A stretch of DNA of 7,078 nt from Spirochaetaceae bacterium (GTDB lineage: Bacteria; Spirochaetota; Spirochaetia; B11-G9), in the NCBI GenBank assembly GCA_030633365.1, contig DAOVSY010000158.1, positions 1-7,078 of the forward strand. The letters run 5' to 3'. The notes below the pieces were generated by a model. That model was given only the letters and a program-made list of their open reading frames with translations, was not told where the DNA came from and made no database searches. Position 1 is the first letter of the stretch. The number at the start of each line of letters is the position of its first letter. A program made the translations under genes and the position numbers. Shown in pieces: positions 1 to 5,974 of this stretch.

Positions 1-44
1 AGAAAAATCCCGGTCAAATAGAACAGATAGCTTTTATTTTTCAA
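1..44 (-). CDS. Possible start of a further operon gene, cut by the left edge
   Basis: A reading frame opens with TTG at 44-42 and stays open to the window edge, giving MKNKSYLFYLTGIF and then the cut. A purine-rich AAAGGGG lies at 58-52, seven bases before the TTG, a normal ribosome-binding distance. The gap from the preceding stop codon is 14 bases, close to the 15-base gaps seen elsewhere in this gene run. The short Lys/Asn start followed by Leu/Phe/Tyr/Ile residues could be the beginning of a signal peptide or membrane segment, but only 14 residues are visible. No ATG or GTG start is available in this stretch. The function cannot be told. The alternative is plain non-coding sequence after the operon. 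Confidence 0.35.
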   Translation of the reverse strand, partial: MKNKSYLFYLTGIF

Positions 45-58
45 TCTAATACCCCTTT

Positions 59-1432
59 TTACAACCCTGAATCAAATGTAATAGAATTACCTCTCTGGTA
101 TACCAAAGAGATCCCTTCAAGACCTGGAAGGCCTTCTGAAACATCATATACCAGATCTTCCAGATCTTCGATACGACCTATTATTCTAACATCATACTTT
201 GTTTCTTCCGGAGAGGTGGAAACCCTTTTTATTGATTTAACTTTTCTCTCCATCTTTTTCATAAAATCTCTCATAAGACGTGAATCAAAAGTATTCTGCA
301 CTATAAGATCATATTTAATTCCCTGTGTAAGTTCTTTCTGTGTATAGGATCTTGCCTGTTCAACTGCTTTTTTTATTGCATTAAAAGTTGCTGATGCTAC
401 AGCATTATTTAGAGCATCATCTTCGGAAACAGTACTCATTGCAGGAGGAACTGTCTGGTAATAGCTGGAGCCTCTTCCTGCTGCAGTAGAAGCATCAAAG
501 TTTTTCAGTGATACACTGGCACTACCATAATATCGATTGTTTTTGGTATTGGAATTTGCATCAACTACTATTTCAATATAAATATCAGCATTTAATTTAC
601 CTGCAATCCACTGAATCATGGAAACAGCCTGTCCTGTTTCGTCCTCATAAGCAGCAGCCTGGTCTTTCTTAATACGTTCAATCTGTCCTAAATCCACATA
701 CTCCATACCATTCTCAGAAAGATAACGGTTGGCCATACCTACAGCTGTTTTTGCAAGAAAAGAATTAGTAGCAGATTCTTCATCATAATAGACCATAAAG
801 GTTAAATTACCAATAATTTCATCTATCAAAGCAATTTCTTCAGGACTGGCATCATTTTCTGCTGCTGAATTTACAGATACTTCTGCTGGTTTTTCTTCAA
901 CAGGTTTCTCTGCTGTTGCAACAGGTTCCGGTGCAAAAGCAGGTCTTTCCATATCCGATAAGAGAACCTCTCCTCCCTGAGGAAGAATTAAATTCCCATA
1001 AATTTCATTTGCTCTAAGAACATTGGATAGTGCCTCAAGATTTATTCTTACCCCTATTGAGACAGTAGAGCTTCCATTATCATCACCCCGATCTATAACT
1101 TCCATGGTTTCATTATAGACATAAGCATTTGCATTACTTGGAATATAAATTTTACTTTCCAGCTTATTTCTGTTTGCTGCCGAAGAAGCAATACCTAATG
1201 CATCGGTCGCTGCTTTTTTTACAGCATTCATTTTTGCTTCATTAAATGCAGCAGATTGAGATCCAGCTGACCCAGTTGCGTAGTATACTGGAGACGCCGA
1301 AAGAACAGGTCCTGCATCAACAGCAGACTTAACAGACGGATCCCCGGAAGAGGCTGATCCTCCTGTTGAGGCACAAGATACAAATATAGATACAATAAGT
1401 ATTGTAGCTAAAAATAGTTTTATTTTATTCAT
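59..1432 (-). CDS. LPP20/FlgT_N-like outer-membrane lipoprotein with a CsgG/FlgT_M-like domain
   Basis: 457-residue exported lipoprotein. I chose the ATG at 1432 because GAGG at 1441-1438 sits five bases before it; the frame can be extended five codons to a TTG at 1447, but that start has no such site. Residues 1-19 form a lipoprotein signal peptide with lipobox FVSC, giving an acylated Cys20. Residues about 46-140 resemble the LPP20/FlgT_N fold: YYATGSAG, then an Ala/Lys-rich helix (FNEAKMNAVKKAATDALG), then beta strands. Residues about 160-199 are a Pro/Glu/Ala-rich linker. Residues about 200-370 look like the alpha/beta CsgG/TolB-N/FlgT_M type: a strand and helix, ADIYIEIVVD near 282-291, a SVSLKNFDAST strand, then an Ala-rich helix. 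Residues 373-449 look like two beta-alpha-beta units. It starts 15 bases after the stop of the beta-barrel gene, so the two are very probably co-translated partners. The family calls rest on pattern recognition, not a search. Its likely place is the periplasmic face of the outer membrane; the precise role is unknown. Confidence 0.85.
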   Translation of the reverse strand: MNKIKLFLATILIVSIFVSCASTGGSASSGDPSVKSAVDAGPVLSASPVYYATGSAGSQSAAFNEAKMNAVKKAATDALGIASSAANRNKLESKIYIPSNANAYVYNETMEVIDRGDDNGSSTVSIGVRINLEALSNVLRANEIYGNLILPQGGEVLLSDMERPAFAPEPVATAEKPVEEKPAEVSVNSAAENDASPEEIALIDEIIGNLTFMVYYDEESATNSFLAKTAVGMANRYLSENGMEYVDLGQIERIKKDQAAAYEDETGQAVSMIQWIAGKLNADIYIEIVVDANSNTKNNRYYGSASVSLKNFDASTAAGRGSSYYQTVPPAMSTVSEDDALNNAVASATFNAIKKAVEQARSYTQKELTQGIKYDLIVQNTFDSRLMRDFMKKMERKVKSIKRVSTSPEETKYDVRIIGRIEDLEDLVYDVSEGLPGLEGISLVYQRGNSITFDSGL

Positions 1433-1437
1433 TTTTT

Positions 1438-1441
1438 CCTC
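1438..1441 (-). promoter_or_regulatory. Ribosome binding site fixing the start of the LPP20-like lipoprotein gene
   Basis: GAGG followed by five A residues and ATG at 1432. It lies in the 15-base gap after the TAA stop of the upstream gene. It favours the ATG over the in-frame TTG at 1447, which would also add five charged or polar residues (MCEEK) in front of an already complete lipoprotein signal peptide. Confidence 0.75.
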
Positions 1442-1447
1442 ACACAA

Positions 1448-2773
1448 TTAATATTTAAAAGTTACTCCGCCACCATATAGTATACCGGAATACGATGAAT
1501 AAACTTCTTCCCCTAGTAATGATACCATTACGGAATATCCTATTTCACCAAAAAGTTTAACATCATCAGTAAACATGTAGCTTATGCCAAATCTGGCATG
1601 ACCACCAATAGAGCTCATTATTTCCATATCATCCTGCCACTCTTCTATAATTGGTATAAGCATTCCCATCGCAACGTCCACAGCAGGAGTAATATGGAGC
1701 CTTCCTAAATACCAGTTAAGCTCAGTCCCAAGGTAAAAGTTAACTGGTATAAAAAGGAAATCTAAAATAGGATGTATATCAAGTCCACTACCAAAAGGGA
1801 TTTCTACCCCCACATAAGGCCGCATTTTATAAAAACCTCTTGCTACAACCTGTCTTATTCCTAAAGTATATAGAGGTTCAGCCAGAGGGTCTGTCTGATC
1901 AATATAGTTAAAATAAAAAGCAGACTCAAAACCCATTCTGGGGATCTCTTTAAGCTGATCACCAATTGATGGTTTTTTCTTTGCATAAAAAACCTGGGCA
2001 GTAGAAACTTCCTGATTAACCTCTTTCACTACCAGAAGTCCCACTTTTTTATCTACTGCATGACCGGAAGGCAGAATTACAGTATTAGTAAGAATGAACT
2101 CATCACCAAGTTTTATTCCCATATTAGCACCAAGTTCAATAAGAATTTCTTTTCCATTAACATCAAGAACACCAGTTTTTAACTGAAACTCAGGTATTTT
2201 TCTTACTTCATAAGAAAGCTGTATAGGCATTGCATCCACTGCGCTCTTTACTGCTCCCTTGGCTGTATCTGCTGCACCAGTAGTATCCACCTGAAAATTA
2301 GCAAATGCCTTCCCCTCTACAACATTTATAAATGTGAAACTTGTCTGAATTTCTGCAGTATATCCACCCTTATCGTCTGATAAAACTTCATAATAAGACA
2401 TTACAGGTACAACAATAATAAAAGATCCAACTAATTTATTAAAATCTGCTTCTGTAAAAGTTTGCTCACCCAAACGAACTGCTTCAGGTACTTCAATATT
2501 AGATTCTTTAACCTTTTGAATTTCCTCAATAAAACTGGTAATATCCTGAGCTTGTAACCTATATGACATCCCAAGAATATCAAAACGCTTTAAATTTACA
2601 AAAACATTCTGAATTGATTGATCTACAAGTCCCAAAGCACCATCGGGAATACTCCAGTCAGAATAACTTAAACTAAAAATAGCAATCTCTTTTTTTTCTG
2701 AAACTTCCTGCCCAAAAGCAAGAGAAACATATACAAGTAAAAGAGAAAAAATAATCAGAATTTTTTTCAACAT
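1448..2773 (-). CDS. Outer-membrane beta-barrel protein with CsgG-like and FlgT_C-like periplasmic domains
   Basis: 441 residues from the ATG at 2773. Longer starts exist in frame (ATG at 2785, GTG at 2809), but the 2773 start has a G-rich site five bases ahead and places the signal peptide correctly. Residues 1-21 form a type I signal peptide (LKK, a long Leu/Ile/Val core, cleavage probably AFG|QE). There is no lipobox cysteine. Residues about 28-192 look like the alpha/beta CsgG/TolB N-terminal type: EIAIFSLSYSDW, then a helix, then FDILGMSYRL, then a strand near GSFIIVVPVMSYYEV. Residues about 193-277 match the FlgT_C pattern: GVLDVNGKEILIELG, GIKLGDEFILT, VGLLVVKEV, STAQVFYA and a closing IGDQL. 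Residues about 280-441 are alternating amphipathic strands with many Gly/Tyr/Phe, ending GGGVTFKY; a terminal aromatic is typical of BamA-inserted barrels. About 160 residues would suit roughly eight strands. The combined architecture suggests a barrel anchoring a periplasmic scaffold. Function unknown; the domain names are inferred by eye. Confidence 0.85.
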   Translation of the reverse strand: MLKKILIIFSLLLVYVSLAFGQEVSEKKEIAIFSLSYSDWSIPDGALGLVDQSIQNVFVNLKRFDILGMSYRLQAQDITSFIEEIQKVKESNIEVPEAVRLGEQTFTEADFNKLVGSFIIVVPVMSYYEVLSDDKGGYTAEIQTSFTFINVVEGKAFANFQVDTTGAADTAKGAVKSAVDAMPIQLSYEVRKIPEFQLKTGVLDVNGKEILIELGANMGIKLGDEFILTNTVILPSGHAVDKKVGLLVVKEVNQEVSTAQVFYAKKKPSIGDQLKEIPRMGFESAFYFNYIDQTDPLAEPLYTLGIRQVVARGFYKMRPYVGVEIPFGSGLDIHPILDFLFIPVNFYLGTELNWYLGRLHITPAVDVAMGMLIPIIEEWQDDMEIMSSIGGHARFGISYMFTDDVKLFGEIGYSVMVSLLGEEVYSSYSGILYGGGVTFKY

Positions 2774-2778
2774 TTCAG

Positions 2779-2783
2779 CCCCC
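2779..2783 (-). promoter_or_regulatory. G-rich ribosome binding site for the beta-barrel gene
   Basis: GGGGG followed by CTGAA and ATG at 2773. It is not a perfect Shine-Dalgarno but is at the right distance. The upstream in-frame ATG at 2785 overlaps this site and has only AACTACTTT ahead of it, so 2773 is the better start. Confidence 0.5.
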
Positions 2784-2797
2784 ATAAAGTAGTTACA

Positions 2798-2826
2798 ATT
2801 ATTATACACAAAAATGAAATTATCAA
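2798..2826 (-). promoter_or_regulatory. Candidate internal promoter in the 66-base gap before the beta-barrel gene
   Basis: On the minus strand TTGATA (2826-2821) is followed by TATAAT (2806-2801). The spacer is only 14 bases, which is short; shifting the -10 to the overlapping AATAAT (2803-2798) gives the ideal 17. The gap (2774-2839) is wider than the other gaps in this run and shows no hairpin terminator. It could give extra or separate expression of the last two genes. The region is very AT-rich, so a chance match is possible. Confidence 0.4.
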
Positions 2827-2839
2827 TAGTTCGATTTTA

Positions 2840-4723
2840 TTATAGATCAGTTTTTTGATTTAACTGATAATTTTCAACAACCCGCTTATCTTCACGACGA
2901 ACCAAAAGAGAAGCAATTTTCGTTTCTGATTCTTTCGAATTATTTACGATCTTAAAATAAGCGGGTGTATAAATTTCCAATACAACTTCTGCAATTATTT
3001 CGCCTTTTGATAAAACAGAAAGAATACCATTATCAATATTTAATTCTATCTCTAAATAATTGCCAAAATCATTAGCCCATGGAATATCATTAATATTAAT
3101 ATGTATATCTTTCGCTCCAGACATTTCAGAAAAACTAATCTGTATTTCTGTAACATCAGAAATTACTTCAAAATCAATATCCAGATACAAATATGAAAAA
3201 TTTAAATCAGTTTCCAGGAATTGAAAAGATGAATCAAAATCAAGAACAGCACTTCCTAAAGAAACAGGTAAGGATAAATTATTTATATCATCAAAATAAA
3301 GTCCATCAAAACCAAAAGCTGCAATGATCTTATCCGGATTATACTTTCTCTCTACTTTTCTTTGAAATATATTGTTATCAACGTTATTTTGACCCTTTTC
3401 ATCTACATAATAAATACCAAACTCATCAAGAAGTCCCTCAAATCCGTTTTCAACTCCAATAATAGATTTATAATTCCCATTTGGTATAGTTGGTATGTAA
3501 TCAAAAATTCCTGAAGAAATAAGAATACCATCACCATACCATAAAAAAGCTATAGACCCCTCATCTGGTAAAACTGACAGAGTAACCTCATTATATTTTT
3601 CAGGTGAAATTCCGGATATGCTGCTGATATTAGTTCCAGATTGAAACAGTTCAGATATCAAAACACCTGATGAATTAGTTTTTATAGAAAATATAGGATT
3701 ATTATCATCTTTAATATTAAGAAAATAGGCATCACCCTGGGAATAATCCAGACAATAAGAAAAGGTAACAGAAAAAGGCATTAGAATATTACTGGACATG
3801 GGTAAAATATTTCCATCAATGGAATACCCTGTATCCTCTTTTAGATAATAGCCTAATTTATCCCCCTCTCGTTTGATTTGAAGAGAACCAACACTAGTAA
3901 TAGTATTTATATTAGTACCTAAATCAACAATATTTCCTTTAAAATGAATAAGAGTACTATAAGACTCAGGAGGATACAGATCAGAAGGATCTTGTTCACT
4001 AACATCCGTAACAAAAACTTCTAATTCTGATCTTAGTGGCGATGTAAAAGGGAAGGTACCATTTTTTGTATATAATGGTTCTACAGGGAAAAGTTCCATT
4101 TTTAGTCCATAAACACCTGCTAATAATGGAGCCTTCCAAATAAAACCATCTGTATATTCTTTAAAATAACCCTCTTCTATAATTTCATTATCGATGGACC
4201 ATCGTACCCAACTATCCCCGGAACCATCTGCATCAAAAAATATCAGACCAAGCCCACCAGGTTCAAAAACATTTGGAAATGGTGTTAAACCTCTTATAGA
4301 AAGAGTCTCCCTGGAATAAAAAAATGAGACCATCTCATCTTTTATTACAATATCATCATTATCAAAAACCCTGAATCTAACAGAGTACTGAGATTCAGAA
4401 GGAGAAGAAAGAGATATTGAGGGAAGGGCTTCGTTTAGTGCATCTCCTTCAATTATTTGTGGTTCACCAATGGCTAATCCTTGTTTGTCCAAAAATGTAA
4501 TCTCAAGTTTTACCGGAATAACCAGGGTTTCATCATATTCAAGGCTAATATCAATCGTCTCGTCTGAATCAGGATCCAGTATTTCACCATTACTAATAGA
4601 AGTTTTAATAATTACGGCATTTTCAGAATCTGATAAAGTCATTAATAAACTACTGTCCCCACATGCAACCAGAGACAGTGACAGAGAAAATAATATTAAT
4701 AATATACGAAAAAATCTTACCAT
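2840..4723 (-). CDS. Large lipoprotein with Ig-like segments and LamG-like jelly roll
   Basis: 627-residue exported lipoprotein. The ATG at 4723 is preceded by AAGGAAG at 4733-4727. Residues 1-20 form a signal peptide with lipobox LVAC, so Cys21 is the acylated residue. Residues about 35-140 and 140-240 look like beta-rich Ig-like segments; the second carries spaced WVRWSID, GFIWKAP and GVYGLKMELFP, a pattern I associate with spirochaetal lipoproteins. Residues about 256-440 resemble a LamG/concanavalin-like jelly roll: STLIHFKGN, then PFSVTFSYCLD, then a closing EGLLDEFGIYY, close to the usual GxxDExxxY end of LamG_3 domains. Residues about 463-612 form a second beta-sandwich-like unit starting IIAAFGFDGLYFDD. 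No catalytic motif is visible. Such folds usually bind glycans or proteins, but no ligand can be named. It follows the FecR-protein gene by 15 bases, so co-expression is likely. Asp/Asn/Ser content is high, as in many surface-exposed lipoproteins. Surface or periplasmic placement is undecided. Confidence 0.85.
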   Translation of the reverse strand: MVRFFRILLILFSLSLSLVACGDSSLLMTLSDSENAVIIKTSISNGEILDPDSDETIDISLEYDETLVIPVKLEITFLDKQGLAIGEPQIIEGDALNEALPSISLSSPSESQYSVRFRVFDNDDIVIKDEMVSFFYSRETLSIRGLTPFPNVFEPGGLGLIFFDADGSGDSWVRWSIDNEIIEEGYFKEYTDGFIWKAPLLAGVYGLKMELFPVEPLYTKNGTFPFTSPLRSELEVFVTDVSEQDPSDLYPPESYSTLIHFKGNIVDLGTNINTITSVGSLQIKREGDKLGYYLKEDTGYSIDGNILPMSSNILMPFSVTFSYCLDYSQGDAYFLNIKDDNNPIFSIKTNSSGVLISELFQSGTNISSISGISPEKYNEVTLSVLPDEGSIAFLWYGDGILISSGIFDYIPTIPNGNYKSIIGVENGFEGLLDEFGIYYVDEKGQNNVDNNIFQRKVERKYNPDKIIAAFGFDGLYFDDINNLSLPVSLGSAVLDFDSSFQFLETDLNFSYLYLDIDFEVISDVTEIQISFSEMSGAKDIHININDIPWANDFGNYLEIELNIDNGILSVLSKGEIIAEVVLEIYTPAYFKIVNNSKESETKIASLLVRREDKRVVENYQLNQKTDL

Positions 4724-4738
4724 AAACTTCCTTAAAAT

Positions 4739-5887
4739 CTAATTAGCAAAAGGGCTTGAAACTGGTGGATTCCCAGAAGGGATACCACTTCCTCCTAATG
4801 GAGAATCTAAAATAGAAGGACCTCCTCCAGCAGCTTTATGAAGATTATTATAAAGCTTAAACAGGTATCTTACTTCAGCAAGTTGTCTTGATATATTGTT
4901 CTTCTCCCCACCAAAGCTATTAAAAAATTGTGTAGAGTTAAGATCATCTGTAATTTCACCTACACCCAAACCCTCATTGTGATATGATTCCAATTCCTTC
5001 AATCTGTAAAATACCATTTCAAATATCGGCATAATACTTCTCATTTTTACTATTGAAGGACTTACCTCTATCTTGGCTTTAAATAATACACCAGGACTTC
5101 CTGAAAAAGACTCATTTCCATATTTTTCAAGAGAAGCTTTAACTCCTAAAAGTTCAGAAAAAGCAACTGAAAATTTTGGCTGAAAAAGTAGATACTGTTT
5201 GGCATAACTATTAATAAAAACCTTAGCACCGGATCTAAAGACCTCATCTCTGGTTGAAACCCAGTAATTTCTATAAAGCCCTAAATCTTCTGTACTAACA
5301 GAATAAGAACTAATTTGCTTATTTGGAACCTTATCTACAACACTTCCAGGCTTTGAATACCTTTCTCTTCCCTGCTCATCCTTACACGAAACAGCACCTT
5401 CATTACAAAGTACAAGGATTCCTCCCTCAGGAGATGTAACTATTTCAAATTCTGTACCCCTTACACCCATTACTGCACTTTCTGTTTGAATATCGAGAGT
5501 ATCATTAGCTGTCAATTTTTGGACTTTAAATGAAATGGTACCTCCAAGCATCTGAAAAGAGGTTTTATTTCTACCACTTTCCTCCTTCATTTCAAAATAG
5601 AAAGTTGTTCCTGGTTTGACAGCCAGAGAGGTTCTGCTTCCTGAAGGTAGTTTTAAATCTATTTCAACTACCCCATCATCACCGGTTTCAATCAGATCAA
5701 ATTCCTCTAAACCAAAACCTATATCAACAAGTTCCCAATCGATAAGCTCTCCATCTCTGTACAGATCAACATAACCATCAATATAGCTTATAGTTCCTGT
5801 CACAGATTTTGGAAACAAAGAGCTCACCAGTAGGAACATCATCATCATAATAATAGAGATTTTTTTCCTTAAAACCGGACTTATCAT
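4739..5887 (-). CDS. Periplasmic FecR-domain protein
   Basis: 382-residue exported protein. The ATG at 5887 has a near-perfect GAGGTGA site at 5897-5891. Residues 1 to about 27 form a signal peptide (RKK, then a Met/Leu/Val core, then SSLFPKS); there is no lipobox. The FecR domain spans about residues 29-175: GTISYIDGYVDLYRDG, then LPSGSRTSLAVKPGT, then the hallmark IQTESAVMGVRGTEFEI (133-149) and GAVSC. In TonB-linked systems FecR proteins are inner-membrane sigma regulators, with a cytoplasmic N-terminal domain and one membrane helix. Here both are absent and the FecR domain follows the signal peptide directly, so a sigma-regulator role is unlikely. Residues about 205-355 are mostly helical and unfamiliar, including YRNYWVSTRDEVFRSGAK and RQLAEVRYLFKLYNNLHK. 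Residues 353-382 are a Gly/Pro/Ser-rich, probably disordered tail. It is the first gene of the envelope run, with its own promoter. It may bind a polymer or a partner in the periplasm; this is inference. Confidence 0.88.
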   Translation of the reverse strand: MISPVLRKKISIIMMMMFLLVSSLFPKSVTGTISYIDGYVDLYRDGELIDWELVDIGFGLEEFDLIETGDDGVVEIDLKLPSGSRTSLAVKPGTTFYFEMKEESGRNKTSFQMLGGTISFKVQKLTANDTLDIQTESAVMGVRGTEFEIVTSPEGGILVLCNEGAVSCKDEQGRERYSKPGSVVDKVPNKQISSYSVSTEDLGLYRNYWVSTRDEVFRSGAKVFINSYAKQYLLFQPKFSVAFSELLGVKASLEKYGNESFSGSPGVLFKAKIEVSPSIVKMRSIMPIFEMVFYRLKELESYHNEGLGVGEITDDLNSTQFFNSFGGEKNNISRQLAEVRYLFKLYNNLHKAAGGGPSILDSPLGGSGIPSGNPPVSSPFAN

Positions 5888-5890
5888 CTT

Positions 5891-5897
5891 TCACCTC
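5891..5897 (-). promoter_or_regulatory. Strong ribosome binding site of the FecR-protein gene
   Basis: GAGGTGA, then AAG, then ATG at 5887. This matches seven bases of the classical anti-Shine-Dalgarno complement and is the strongest site in the window, as expected for the first gene of an operon. It rules out the internal Met codons (residues 14-17) as starts. Confidence 0.8.
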
Positions 5898-5919
5898 ATA
5901 AATATCATTTCTGATTCAA

Positions 5920-5928
5920 ATTATACCA
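5920..5928 (-). promoter_or_regulatory. Extended -10 promoter driving the envelope gene run
   Basis: The minus strand reads TGG directly before a perfect TATAAT (TATAAT at 5925-5920, TGG at 5928-5926), an extended -10 element for the housekeeping sigma factor. At 17 to 18 bases upstream there is no good -35 hexamer (CCTGAG region); TTGATC lies 23 bases away, too far. Extended -10 promoters often lack a -35. Transcription would begin near 5913, leaving a leader of about 25 bases that contains the ribosome binding site. It sits in the 87-base gap after pepT. Confidence 0.65.
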
Positions 5929-5974
5929 CACCATGGGAAAAAGCTCAGGATCAAAAGCATTTATTATTATAATT

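Noticed and set aside
150..172. Direct repeat AGATCTTCC/AGATCTTCG
   Set aside because: It simply encodes the EDLEDL stretch of the lipoprotein C-terminus; it is two copies of a 9-base unit inside a coding region.
1311..1335. The seven-residue string VKSAVDA occurs both in the LPP20-like lipoprotein (residues 34-40) and in the barrel protein (residues 174-180)
   Set aside because: The codons differ, the flanks do not align and the two sites lie in different domain contexts. It is a short chance match in Ala/Val/Lys-rich sequence.
4470..4742. Plus-strand open frame of 90 codons
   Set aside because: It lies antisense over the signal-peptide end of the jelly-roll lipoprotein gene, whose start, lipobox and ribosome site are clear. 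Its Ser/Ile-rich product looks like a shadow, and no supporting site or homology is visible.
5939..5964. Possible terminator after pepT (GCTT, 8-base loop, GAGC, then TTTTT on the minus strand)
   Set aside because: The stem is four pairs with one G-U, too weak for an intrinsic terminator. It may be chance in AT-rich sequence just upstream of the promoter.
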